A stretch of DNA of 64,000 nucleotides from Burkholderia sp. 4M9327F10 (lineage in GTDB: Bacteria; Pseudomonadota; Gammaproteobacteria; Burkholderiales; Burkholderiaceae), in contig NZ_SCNV01000009.1 in the NCBI RefSeq assembly GCF_005503145.1, positions 1-64,000 of the forward strand. Reading direction: 5' to 3'. The position numbers and the translations under genes were made by a program. This document shows positions 14,902 to 23,570 of the stretch, piece by piece (position 1 is the first letter of the stretch; every line of letters begins with the position of its first letter). The notes below the pieces were generated by a model. It did no database searches and had not been told where the DNA came from. It worked only from the letters and a program-made list of their open reading frames with translations.

Positions 14902-15312
14902 ATGAATTTCGACCGCACCCTGCCGCACACCCCAAACGCCGCACAGGCACAACTGCGCCACTACGTGCCGGGACGCCTGCGTGTAAAACTCGCATCGATC
15001 CAGTGGAACGAAGCACGTGCCTTTACCGCTGAACGTATGCTGCGCAAACTCGACGGCATCCAAAGCGCCAGCGCGAACACGCTGACCGGTAGCGTCGTGG
15101 TGCACTTCGACCCGCGCGTGACCCATGTCGCGGCGATTCTCGCAGCGCTCGCCGCCAACGGCTTCGGCAACGCCAAGCCGACGGATCCGCCGGCTGGCAA
15201 GCGCGTCAACCGCGATGCATTCGCGACTCGCCTTGCCGACAAGTTCGCGGAGAAAGCGCTGGAAACGCTGGTTGAACGCTGCTCGCTGGCGCTCCTCGCC
15301 GCTCTCATCTGA
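14902..15312 (+). CDS. HMA-like domain protein without metal-binding cysteines
   Basis: 136 residues from the ATG at 14902 (GGAG 7 nt upstream; the longer frame overlaps the leader hairpin). Residues 20-80 (YVPGRLRVKL ... GSVVVHFDP) match the ferredoxin-like HMA fold in the HMA_2 style. They share the P-G-R-hydrophobic-R start with the P-type ATPase N-terminus (17626-19758) and the 19771-20514 protein. No CxxC is present, so it is unlikely to be a classical copper chaperone. The C-terminal helix is Ala/Leu-rich. It may act with the convergent ATPase operon; unproven. Confidence 0.7.
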   Translation: MNFDRTLPHTPNAAQAQLRHYVPGRLRVKLASIQWNEARAFTAERMLRKLDGIQSASANTLTGSVVVHFDPRVTHVAAILAALAANGFGNAKPTDPPAGKRVNRDAFATRLADKFAEKALETLVERCSLALLAALI

Positions 15313-15488
15313 GCCTTTACGCAGGTCAGCGCACGGCTTGCGCCGGGCCACGCCTGCAGATGGAACGGCGAGCGTCAAAGGCAAACGTCAACGAGAGGTA
15401 AGCGAACGACCCCTGGCCGGTATTCCGGAAGCCGTGCAGATCAGCAAAACCGCGAAAGCTTCGTGCCCGTGGCGGCCAGCACGCCGTT

Positions 15489-16775
15489 TCAGGCAAACAG
15501 GCGATCGACCATGAAGATACCCAGCCCGACCAGGCCGCCGATCAGGGTGCCGTTGATACGGATGTATTGCAGATCCTTACCTACCTGAAGCTCCAGCTTG
15601 TCGATGAGCGTAGTGGTGTCCCAGCGCGCGATCACCTCGGAAATGAAGGCGCCTATCTCCTTGCGGTTCGGCACAATCGCATTCAGCACGAGTTGCTGCG
15701 CCCAGCGATTGATCGTTGCGCGAACCTCGGGGTTATCTTCGAGCCAACCGCCCACCGCTCGCAATCCATGCTCGAGGCATTGCATCAGCATACCGTCGTC
15801 CGTGCCGATCTCCGCCTGCACCTTTTCGCCGACTTCCCCGCTCAGCCACTCCAGATACCCTTCCACCACGTCGTTATCGAGCACTTCCGACTTGATCCGC
15901 TCGCCCTGCTCGAGCAGTTGCGGATCGTCGGCGAGACGTACGGTCAGTTCCTCCAGCGTGGTGCGATACTCAATGCGCCAGGGGTGATCGGCCGTCGCCC
16001 GCGCCTCGTCGAGGGTCCGTTGCAGTTCCACCAGAAACGCGTCGGTGATCCGGCCGTCGACCCATCCGCGCACCCAGCGCGCAGTATTGTTCGCCACGTT
16101 CTGGCGGATCCGGTCCTTATGCTCGTCGATAAAGCGTTGCGCCTGGTCGAGTGCAATGTTGAACGCCGTCTCATGGTGACCGTGCGCAATCAGCACCGAC
16201 AGCAGGCGCGCAGCGAGCGGCGCCGCCGCAATCGAATCGATGCCGTTGCGGATCAGGCCCCGCCCGTACTCCCGCACCGAGCGTTCGCCGGCCAGTTCGA
16301 GCAGTGAAGGAAACAGATGCTGCAAGCGCTTTGCAACCTGCCTCGCGTTGTCGGACTCGCGGATCCAGCGCGCCGCCCAGCCCGCGGCGTCGATGCTCTC
16401 CAGCTTCGCCGCCACCTCCGCAGGCATGAGGAAGTTGCTCGAGACAAAGGCGCCGAAGTTCTCGGCGATGCGCACCTTGTGCTTCGCGATCACCGCGGTA
16501 TGAGGCAACGGAACACCGAACGGGTGCCGAAATAGCGACACGACCGCGAACCAGTCCGCGCAGGCGCCCACCATGGCCGCCTCGGTGAAGGCGTGGACAT
16601 AGACCAGCCATGGCCATCTCGAGCGCAGCACCGACGCTGCGATGAACAACACGAGCATCATCAGCAGCAGGCCACCCGCGAACAGACGCATCTGCTTCAG
16701 TTGAGCACGGCGCTCATTGATCGCGAACTGCGCGGGGGAATCGACGGACGAATCGCTAGCCATCGTTTGATGCAA
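15489..16775 (-). CDS. DUF445-family membrane protein
   Basis: 428 residues. An N-terminal membrane span (about 28-50), then the DUF445 hallmark stretch ADWFAVVSLFRHPFGVPLPHTAVIAKHK near 75-100, a long helical region, and a final hydrophobic helix (GTLIGGLVGLGIFMVDRLFA). The biochemical function of DUF445 is not established; the family is inner-membrane. Last gene of a five-gene minus-strand operon; its start is 3 nt from the EcsC stop. It converges with the HMA-like plus-strand gene. Confidence 0.85.
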   Translation of the reverse strand: MHQTMASDSSVDSPAQFAINERRAQLKQMRLFAGGLLLMMLVLFIAASVLRSRWPWLVYVHAFTEAAMVGACADWFAVVSLFRHPFGVPLPHTAVIAKHKVRIAENFGAFVSSNFLMPAEVAAKLESIDAAGWAARWIRESDNARQVAKRLQHLFPSLLELAGERSVREYGRGLIRNGIDSIAAAPLAARLLSVLIAHGHHETAFNIALDQAQRFIDEHKDRIRQNVANNTARWVRGWVDGRITDAFLVELQRTLDEARATADHPWRIEYRTTLEELTVRLADDPQLLEQGERIKSEVLDNDVVEGYLEWLSGEVGEKVQAEIGTDDGMLMQCLEHGLRAVGGWLEDNPEVRATINRWAQQLVLNAIVPNRKEIGAFISEVIARWDTTTLIDKLELQVGKDLQYIRINGTLIGGLVGLGIFMVDRLFA

Positions 16776-16777
16776 CG

Positions 16778-17629
16778 TCAGACAGCAAGCTTGCGCGGCC
16801 GACGGCTCGGCGCCAGCGCCCGCGTGGAATGCCGATAGCGGGCACGGATCGCCTCCGCACCGTAGATGCGCTCGAGGCGCCGCACCGTGAAGTGCCCGTG
16901 TGCGACCCGGTGAAAATGATCCGCAAAAATCACATTCAGCGTCGCGCCGCCGAGCGCGCCCAGGAACGGCACCACGCTCGCCGCCGACATATCGGAGACG
17001 ACCAGGCCAAAACGCCCCACGATCTCGCCGACCAGTTTGGCGATGATCGGTGTCGACGCGCTGACCGCGCCGCGCTCGGACACGAGTGCGGCGACGTCGG
17101 CGGTCAGGCGCGTCAACACGAGGCGCGTGGCGTAATAATCGATATTCAGCTTGTCTTTCGGGCCACGCACGCCGAGTGCGAACACCTCGAGGCAGGCGAG
17201 CCGCGTCTCCATCTTGCTCAGGTCCTCGCCTTCGGCGCGTGCGATCTCGGCGATCGAGCGCAGCATCAGCGCGGTGGTCAGCGGCAACTCGATAGGCAAT
17301 GCGATCATGCCGAAGAAGCCCCCCACCCCACCCGCCATCCCGATCATCACTTTGCTCAACCAGTCAGGCCCGTTCGACTCAACATCCTCATCGAGCGACT
17401 CGATAGCGATTTCGAGGCAGCGGAAAATCGCCGAACGCACCGAGCCGCGCAGGCGCCGGTTGAAGCCGCTCGGCAGATAGTCGACGATTGCGTTGACTGG
17501 CTGCCCCGCATACTCAGCCAGACGCGCGGCGAAATGCGGGTTCTCGAGCAGGTTGACCGCGGTCTCCAGCTCGAGCCGGTGAGCTTCGGTCATTTTGCCG
17601 TCGACGGTAACGAGCGAGGTAGAGTTCAT
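16778..17629 (-). CDS. EcsC-family protein
   Basis: 283 residues. The EcsC family pattern is seen in the central amphipathic and glycine-rich membrane stretch (IGMAGGVGGFFGMIALPIELPLTTALMLRSIAEIAR) and the later hydrophobic VVPFLGALGGATLNVIFADHF. Family function is unclear (named for a protein encoded in a Bacillus transporter operon); association with membranes is expected. Its ATG overlaps the ATPase stop (ATGA), so translation is coupled to the ATPase. Confidence 0.8.
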   Translation of the reverse strand: MNSTSLVTVDGKMTEAHRLELETAVNLLENPHFAARLAEYAGQPVNAIVDYLPSGFNRRLRGSVRSAIFRCLEIAIESLDEDVESNGPDWLSKVMIGMAGGVGGFFGMIALPIELPLTTALMLRSIAEIARAEGEDLSKMETRLACLEVFALGVRGPKDKLNIDYYATRLVLTRLTADVAALVSERGAVSASTPIIAKLVGEIVGRFGLVVSDMSAASVVPFLGALGGATLNVIFADHFHRVAHGHFTVRRLERIYGAEAIRARYRHSTRALAPSRRPRKLAV

Positions 17630-19758
17630 GAGCGTCGCAGAGCGGGACGAATGCCGTTAAGGCTCGCGACAATCGCCGAGCCATTGCTGATCACCGCGGT
17701 CACCTCCGGACTGACGAGGCCACCCGGCAAAGCAAGCCCGAGCGCGACCGCGTTCATCGCCGCGACGATTCCATAGTTCTGCTTGATGAGGCCGACTGCT
17801 CCACGCGAAATCTCGATGGCCTTGATCAACTTCCACAGCGAATCTTCCATCAGCACGACGTCAGCCGATTCGTGCGTGATATCGGCGCCGTACTTCATGG
17901 CAATGCCGACATCCGCAAAGCTCAGCGCCGGCGAATCGTTGATGCCGTCGCCGACCATTGCCACGGAACGCCCTTCACGCTGCAACTGCAGAATGACTTC
18001 CGCCTTGTCGGCCGGCATCATGTTGGCGACCTGGCGCGTCAGTCCGACGCGCTTGCCCACTGCCTTCGCCACCACGGCGTTGTCGCCCGTCAGCATGATG
18101 GTGTCGCGAATGCCCATGCCGTGCAGCGTCTCGACAATCTGGCGGCTTTCCGGCCGGATGCGGTCTTCATAGGCGATCAGGCCCGCCAGTTCGCCGTCGA
18201 TGGCCACGTAGAGGCACGAGCAGCCGCGTTCGTCGATGAGCGCGCGTTCGGTGGCAATGTGATCCACACGGATGTCGTTCTGACGCAGGAAGCGCTCGCT
18301 GCCGACGTGCATGTAATAGCCGTTTACCCGTCCCTCGACGCCAAGGCCGATGCGGTACTCGGTTTCGTCGCATTGCGGCAGCACAAGCTGCAGCTCGCGG
18401 CTCTTCTCGCGCAGCGCCTCGGCCACCGGATGCTGCAGGCGGGTCTCCGCTGCCACCGCGAGCGCGAGCAAGTGCTCGGGCGAAACGTGGCGGTTGAACG
18501 ACTGCATGTGCACCACGTGCGGCGTGCCGACACTGAGCGTACCCGTCTTGTCGAACACCACCGTATCGACGTTGGCGAGCTTCTCCATATGACCGCCGCT
18601 CTTGATGACAATCCCGACGCGAGCGGCGTGAGTCATCGAGGACAGCACCGCCGTTGGCGCCGCCACGCGGATGCCGGTGCCGAAGTCGACAATCACGAGT
18701 GACAGGAAGCGGTTGAAATCGGCTGTCACCGCCGCGGTGCCGATGGCGAGACCCAATGTCGGCAGGACCAGCCGGTCGGCAAAGCGCTCCGCGTGATTCT
18801 GCATGCGCGTATCGCCGATCGGCGCGGAATCGACGAGGTGCGCGATCTGCCCGGCGGTGGTCTCGGCGCCGACGCGCAGCGCACGCAACGTCAGTTGCCC
18901 TTCGCGCAGGATGGTCGCCGCGAATACCGCGTCGCCAATGTTGCGCGACACCGGCAAACCCTCGCCCGTGATCGTCTTCTGGTCGATCATGCCGCTGCCG
19001 TGCATGATCTCGCCATCGACGGGAATCATCTCGCCGGGGTACACCATCACCGAATCGTTGACGACAAGCTCGCTGGCCGGCAGTGCGACGACTTCGCCAT
19101 CTCGCACGACCCACGCCGTGCGCGACTGGAATTCGAGCAGTTCGGTCACCGCGCGCTTCGAACCGGCTGCGGTGAGATCGCGAATCCAGTCGCCAAGGCG
19201 AATCAGCCATGTGATCACGCCGCCCGTCACCATGTTGCCCTGCCCCATCGACGCGGAAATTGCCAGCGTATCGAGGAAGTCGACGTTCAGGCGCCGTTCG
19301 CGGCTCCACACGTGCCATGCGCGCGAGAAGATCGGGTAGGCGTTGTAGAGCATCAACGGCACGTTGAGTGCGAAGAGCAAGGGATTCGCCGAGAACGACA
19401 TGGCGAGCGAGATAGTCGGCAGCACCAGCGGCCAGCGCGGCTTCTCCGGCGCTACATGGCTGCGCGCCACGCCGACCGCGCTCGCCGATCCGGTCGGGTC
19501 GAGAAAACTCAGCAACTGATCGAGGTCGGCGAGACTGAAGCCCTCGAACATCTCGAGCAGATCGGAGAGATCGTCGGCCCGCTCGCTGTCGTAATGCAGG
19601 ATCAGGCTGGCGCAGTCATATTTGACACAGGCGTCGTCGATGAAATCCTGTTGCTTCAGCCACGAGAGTGCCGATTCGGCCAGCGGCGACGGCGCACACA
19701 AAACGGGCACATGCAAACGCACACGTCCCGGAATCGCGTGCCGGATTGTAAATTCCAT
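17626..19758 (-). CDS. P1B-like cation-transporting P-type ATPase lacking Cys ligands
   Basis: 710 residues with an N-terminal HMA_2-like domain (1-60, PGRVRLHVP, no CxxC). All catalytic motifs are present: TGE (264-266), phosphorylation site D403 in DKTGTLS, HP (443-444), TGDN (557-560) and GDGINDSPAL (603-612). The transmembrane ion-binding motif, normally CPC/SPC/TPC in heavy-metal ATPases, is AAPT (366-369), so the thiol ligands of Cu/Zn/Cd pumps are missing. Substrate unknown; a hard cation such as Mn2+ or Mg2+ would fit better, which is inference. Third gene of the operon. Confidence 0.85.
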   Translation of the reverse strand: MEFTIRHAIPGRVRLHVPVLCAPSPLAESALSWLKQQDFIDDACVKYDCASLILHYDSERADDLSDLLEMFEGFSLADLDQLLSFLDPTGSASAVGVARSHVAPEKPRWPLVLPTISLAMSFSANPLLFALNVPLMLYNAYPIFSRAWHVWSRERRLNVDFLDTLAISASMGQGNMVTGGVITWLIRLGDWIRDLTAAGSKRAVTELLEFQSRTAWVVRDGEVVALPASELVVNDSVMVYPGEMIPVDGEIMHGSGMIDQKTITGEGLPVSRNIGDAVFAATILREGQLTLRALRVGAETTAGQIAHLVDSAPIGDTRMQNHAERFADRLVLPTLGLAIGTAAVTADFNRFLSLVIVDFGTGIRVAAPTAVLSSMTHAARVGIVIKSGGHMEKLANVDTVVFDKTGTLSVGTPHVVHMQSFNRHVSPEHLLALAVAAETRLQHPVAEALREKSRELQLVLPQCDETEYRIGLGVEGRVNGYYMHVGSERFLRQNDIRVDHIATERALIDERGCSCLYVAIDGELAGLIAYEDRIRPESRQIVETLHGMGIRDTIMLTGDNAVVAKAVGKRVGLTRQVANMMPADKAEVILQLQREGRSVAMVGDGINDSPALSFADVGIAMKYGADITHESADVVLMEDSLWKLIKAIEISRGAVGLIKQNYGIVAAMNAVALGLALPGGLVSPEVTAVISNGSAIVASLNGIRPALRRS

Positions 19759-19770
19759 GTTCTGCCCAGG

Positions 19771-20514
19771 TCAGCGCGTAGCGGGAAGGAGCGGAGCAGC
19801 CGGGGCCGGTGAGCGAGTTTCCTGCTTCAACTCGACAAAGTGATTCACCGCAAACAACGCGAGCGTCACCCACATCGGCGTAGCCGCTTCCGCACCGATC
19901 TCGACGAAGGTCGCAACAGCAAGGCCGCCGACCAGTACGATCTTCAGATCGAGGGTGTTGTCGGTCATCGCCTTGATCTGATAGTCGACCTTCTTGAACA
20001 GGTCGACCGTCGCGCGGACCGCTTCGGAGCGCTCGGCGAGGAATTCGGCTTCCGCCTCGATCTTCTTGGCGATCTCCTCGATTTCGTCGCCGGGGCGTGC
20101 GGCCTTGACCGTCATGTCATGCTGGGCACAGCAATGATGAAAGTGCGTCTGGAATTCGGCTTCCCGTTTCAGATCGTAGTGGATCACAATGCTGCCGGTT
20201 TCCGGCTTGGCCTTCACCTTGGTGATGCCATTGACCGACGAGAACACATTCTGGAACAGGGCGAGGAATTCCGGATTGTTCTTCGCGGACGGAATCTTCA
20301 TGCGAATGCGGCCCGGCACCTTGTGCTCGATACGAATTTCGCGCTTCTTTTTCTTGACCGGTTTGGCCGCGGCAGTCTCGCTTTCGGCGGACGATTCCGC
20401 TGCGACTGTGGCGCGAGCGGACTGTGCCGCAGCGTCTGCTGCCGGGGAGGCTGCGTTGACAGCCGTGTGGGAGGTATCGCTGAGCGCTGCGTCTGACTGA
20501 GGAACTTTACTCAT
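19771..20514 (-). CDS. HMA-like membrane-associated protein
   Basis: 247 residues. A low-complexity Ala/Ser/Glu N-terminus (1-52) and a KKKKR stretch precede an HMA_2-like domain (IRIEHKVPGRIRMKIP ... GSIVIHYDL, 60-115) containing HHCC rather than CxxC. Then come a helical segment, a hydrophobic stretch (LKIVLVGGLAVATFVEIG) and a second one (MWVTLALFAVNHFVEL). It ends 12 nt before the ATPase start, suggesting it works with the ATPase, for instance as regulator or ion-delivery subunit. Confidence 0.75.
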   Translation of the reverse strand: MSKVPQSDAALSDTSHTAVNAASPAADAAAQSARATVAAESSAESETAAAKPVKKKKREIRIEHKVPGRIRMKIPSAKNNPEFLALFQNVFSSVNGITKVKAKPETGSIVIHYDLKREAEFQTHFHHCCAQHDMTVKAARPGDEIEEIAKKIEAEAEFLAERSEAVRATVDLFKKVDYQIKAMTDNTLDLKIVLVGGLAVATFVEIGAEAATPMWVTLALFAVNHFVELKQETRSPAPAAPLLPATR

Positions 20515-20682
20515 GTGGGGTTCGATAGTGACGGGAGATGTCCAGCCCGTCCGAGCCGCGATCCGCGCTTGAGAAGAACCGCTTCAGGCGCGGCGCCCGG
20601 ACGCCTATGTCAAAGTTGCGACGCGCGTCGTGAAGCATGCTTGCGACGCGCGTATGCCCAGGCTCTATGCAATGAGCCGCGC

Positions 20683-21105
20683 TTAGGCCTTGGCCGGCTC
20701 GGCCGCCCCTACCGGCTCGCTTGCTGCGGCCACTTCTTCGGCCTCGACCTCGGCTGCAATGTCGCTCATCTGCTCGCGCACCTCACCGACGGCAGAACGC
20801 GCCTTGCGACCCAGCTTGTAGGCGCCGCGCACGGTCGTATTAAACAGCGGCTGAATACGCTCGCCGAACTTCGGCAGATACTTGGGCGCCAGCGCTGCTG
20901 CCGCGCCAATCAGAATGCCCGGGATCAGCGCCGTTTCGAGCAGTGCAGCACCCACTACGACGACACCGACGGTAGCGACCTTCGACGTCAGATCGTCGCC
21001 GTTGCGAACCGGGGTCTCGTTCTCGTCTTCACCTTCAGCAGCGTGCTCATGCTCGTGATCGGCAAAGGCACTTCCTTCGCTGAGTTTGACCTTGTACTTG
21101 CCCAT
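20683..21105 (-). CDS. DUF5132-like small membrane protein
   Basis: 140 residues from the ATG at 21105 (AAAAGGA upstream). The acidic, His-containing N-terminus (DHEHEHAAEGEDENE) could bind cations. A hydrophobic stretch (VATVGVVVVGAALLETALIPGILIGAAAALAPKYLP) and an acidic helical tail follow. It resembles the DUF5132 proteins found beside HMA_2-type ATPases, though I assign that family from memory of its look. First gene of the operon, 168 nt before the HMA-like gene. Confidence 0.65.
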   Translation of the reverse strand: MGKYKVKLSEGSAFADHEHEHAAEGEDENETPVRNGDDLTSKVATVGVVVVGAALLETALIPGILIGAAAALAPKYLPKFGERIQPLFNTTVRGAYKLGRKARSAVGEVREQMSDIAAEVEAEEVAAASEPVGAAEPAKA

Positions 21106-21520
21106 GGTTCGATCGTTCCTTTTCACCTGAGGTTTGTAGGGGAGAATACGGCGCCGACGCCGAATCACAGCGACTACGCCGATCTCACGCACTTGTATCT
21201 CGCCAGCATGACGCAACGATGACAATGCAGCGAGACTGGAAAATGTATCGGATTGCGAATTGTTAATTAACTTGACAAGCTTTCAGGCAGCCGCTGTATC
21301 GCACTGCGAACTGGAAGACAAAGGAAGACCTCTGTAATCTTGCCTACTAGCGCATTACATGGTGCGCAAACGAATGTGGTACCGTAACACCGCATCTTGA
21401 GTAGCAGGCGCCACCATGATGTGCTTACCATCTCGAACTTGCGTTTCATTGACCGTACACAGGACGTATCAATGCTGCGTCTTTCGTCGGCATGAAACGG
21501 CACCTATACAGGGGACATGA
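21106..21520. other. Divergent promoter region
   Basis: 415 bp between the minus-strand ATPase operon and the plus-strand periplasmic gene. It contains an AT-rich TTAATTAA around 21263 with CTTGACAAGC next to it. I could not define a convincing -35/-10 pair on either strand, and no copy of the MPWT element is present. Confidence 0.4.
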
Positions 21521-22144
21521 ATGTCTTACCAGTCCAATGGTCGTTCGTCCGTTGCGAAGCGATGCGCAGCACTCGCTGTCGTATTAGGCCTGTCGTCGTG
21601 GGTTTCGGTTTGTGCCGCCGCGGACAACACGGCTTCGGAGCCGGTAGCCGCGTCTCAAAGCGGTACCTTCGTCGACAGCGAAACCGGTACCGTGAGTTTC
21701 ATCGACACGAAAAATTCGATCATTGTTGTGACGACGAAGGGCGGCAAGGAGTTAAGCCTCAATGCGAAAGACCATCGTGACGTCCTCGATCGGGTTCACC
21801 TCGGCGATAAAATCGCAATCAGCTATCTGGAGCCGTACGTAACCGGTCTGACCCGCATGAAGGGCGCCCGGCTCACGCGCGTGAGCCACACCGTAAAAGT
21901 GACTCAGTCCACGGCCGATGCAAGCGAAGACGGCTTTCACGCCGTGCGGACGTACGAGGGAGTGGTGGAAGTCACCGGGATCAACAAGAAGCAGGATCTC
22001 GTGACGATTGTCGATGCGTCCGGCGCAGCTCAGTCGATCAAGGTGAGTCAGCCTGACCTGGTCACCGTGATGAATTCATTGGTGCGTCACGATCACGTTC
22101 AGATCACCTACGAATCCGCCATCACCATAACCATAACGCATTGA
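21521..22144 (+). CDS. Periplasmic protein of unknown function with two repeated beta-rich domains
   Basis: 207 residues. A signal peptide (KRCAALAVVLGLSSWVSVCAA) ends near residue 34. The mature part has two similar beta-rich units of about 70 residues (GTVSFIDTKNSIIVVTTKGGKELSLNA...; GVVEVTGINKKQDLVTIVDASGAAQSIKVS...), each followed by a segment like DRVHLGDKIAISY / LVRHDHVQITYE, which looks like an OB- or SH3-type repeat. No catalytic motif. An ATG 4 nt upstream is out of frame. Function unknown. Confidence 0.7.
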   Translation: MSYQSNGRSSVAKRCAALAVVLGLSSWVSVCAAADNTASEPVAASQSGTFVDSETGTVSFIDTKNSIIVVTTKGGKELSLNAKDHRDVLDRVHLGDKIAISYLEPYVTGLTRMKGARLTRVSHTVKVTQSTADASEDGFHAVRTYEGVVEVTGINKKQDLVTIVDASGAAQSIKVSQPDLVTVMNSLVRHDHVQITYESAITITITH

Positions 22145-22163
22145 CTTTGACCATGCGCTCTGC

Positions 22164-22184
22164 GCCGCGCCAGATCGGCGCGGC
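22164..22184. terminator. Hairpin after the periplasmic protein gene
   Basis: Perfect 8-bp stem GCCGCGCC / GGCGCGGC with an AGATC loop, 20 nt past the stop. No T-tract, so it is probably a bidirectional barrier between convergent genes. Confidence 0.45.
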
Positions 22185-22281
22185 CCGCAACGTTGAGTGG
22201 CGCGGCCGTGGCGGTACGGCCAGCGCCCCGCCGCGGAGCCAGCTATTGCGCGATATTTCATTTTGACGCTGGACAGGCTCG

Positions 22282-22869
22282 TCAGGCGCGTGCCCGGCTG
22301 ATTGCGCGGGCGGCCAACTCCCGGGCAAGGTCCGCGTATAACTCGGCCCACTTGCCGAGCAAGGTCGAGTCATCGGTCAGGAAAAGCGGATGCTCGGCCC
22401 ATAGACTGACGTCTGAGCCATGCCTTGCAACCTCGAACAGGCGCAAATCCTCGTCCTCGCTGACACCGCTGGCAATCAGCTCGCGGAATGAGGCAAGGTG
22501 ATGAAGGCAAACTTCGTCGGGCGTGATGCAGTGGATCGCGGCCAGCGCTTCGGTCGCTTCCTTTTGTGCCGCGTCACGGCTGGCGGCCATCAGGAACACG
22601 ATACTTTCGTCATGCGCGCGGCCAAACATCACCCGGTACAGCGAGGTTCTACAGCGATCGCTGAGTTGCGTGCCAATGGTTGGCTCGGTTTGCGAAAGCT
22701 GGGTGCCGATGCGTTGGATCACTCGTCCAGCGCTCATTTTCGCCTCGGCCCGGCGCTTTCGGTTGCGGTAGCTATCGCTGCACCGGTAGACGTAGAAACC
22801 ACACGCCACCAGGCAGGCCAGAGCGAGAATCCCAACACCCGCGAGTACTGCCAGATCGATGCGCACCAT
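22282..22869 (-). CDS. Membrane-anchored hypothetical protein
   Basis: 195 residues from the ATG at 22869 (GGAG about 8 nt upstream; a longer version starts at 22881). One N-terminal membrane span (VLAGVGILALACLVACGFYVY) is followed by an RNRKRR stop-transfer and a soluble helical domain of about 150 residues. No family recognised. It is transcribed alone, away from the hip operator region. Confidence 0.6.
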   Translation of the reverse strand: MVRIDLAVLAGVGILALACLVACGFYVYRCSDSYRNRKRRAEAKMSAGRVIQRIGTQLSQTEPTIGTQLSDRCRTSLYRVMFGRAHDESIVFLMAASRDAAQKEATEALAAIHCITPDEVCLHHLASFRELIASGVSEDEDLRLFEVARHGSDVSLWAEHPLFLTDDSTLLGKWAELYADLARELAARAISRARA

Positions 22870-23268
22870 GTCAGGCTCCATTCAATCCCGCGCGTGCCTC
22901 GACTGCCACGTCCCGCGCGTCTCCTATCGATTATTGGAATACGCCTAATCTGACGATCAATCTATCTCGCTTTACAACACTTTTCTACCCCGGGCTGGCC
23001 CTTATATGGCGCCGTTCGGCGATGCGGCGACGCAGCAAGCGCCCCGGCCCCGATATCGATCTGCTTCGGCCTCCGTACCAACCTGACCAGTCACCCCTCA
23101 CACTCCGATCAAAGAATGAAATCAATCATCGTTTATTTGCCGGTTAATGGCAAAAAATGCATCTAAGCGGCACAAATGTGCCTGTTATATAAAACCTACC
23201 TTGTTGCCCGGATCATCAACCGGTAAAATATCAATGATTATCGGCAAAATCCGAGGATAACCGGCAAA
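22870..23268. other. Upstream region of hipBA with repeat operators
   Basis: About 400 bp. The right part is AT-rich and contains the hip operator repeats described separately. The left part (22900-23100) shows nothing clear. Confidence 0.5.
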
Positions 23269-23270
23269 AT
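23136..23270 (+). promoter_or_regulatory. Operator array upstream of hipBA
   Basis: Three direct repeats of AACCGG(C/T)AAAAT type at 23218-23229, 23239-23250 (TATCGGCAAAAT) and 23259-23270, spaced 21 and 20 bp, about two helical turns apart. The last covers the hipB start codon. An inverted copy, TTTGCCGGTTA, lies at 23136-23146. HipB dimers commonly bind such arrays to autorepress the operon. Confidence 0.65.
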
Positions 23271-23568
23271 GTTGCTCTTTGAACTTGCTACTGCGGATGA
23301 AATTGCGCGCGAACTGGGTCAACGGCTACGCGCGCAACGTCTCGCCCGGAACCTGCAGCAAAGCGAACTGGCCGCCCGCGCGGGGGTGTCCGAGCGCGCG
23401 GTACGCAATCTCGAGCGTACCGGGAAGGCTTCACTGGAGAGTCTTCTCCGGGTAGCAGTGGCGCTCGGGCTGGCCGGCTCGCTGTCGCCTCTGTTTGAAT
23501 ACAAGCCGAACTCCATTCGCGCGATGGAAAAGGCGAGCGCCACACGTGAGCGAGCTTCCCGGAGGTGA
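23269..23568 (+). CDS. hipB: HipB-like antitoxin, XRE-family repressor
   Basis: 99 residues. The helix-turn-helix spans about residues 15-70 (LRAQRLARNLQQSELAARAGVSERAVRNLE). It should neutralise HipA and repress the operon by binding the repeats just upstream, one of which overlaps its own start codon. Its stop overlaps the start region of hipA, the usual arrangement. No strong ribosome binding site is seen, fitting low or autoregulated expression. Confidence 0.85.
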   Translation: MLLFELATADEIARELGQRLRAQRLARNLQQSELAARAGVSERAVRNLERTGKASLESLLRVAVALGLAGSLSPLFEYKPNSIRAMEKASATRERASRR

Positions 23569-23570
23569 CG

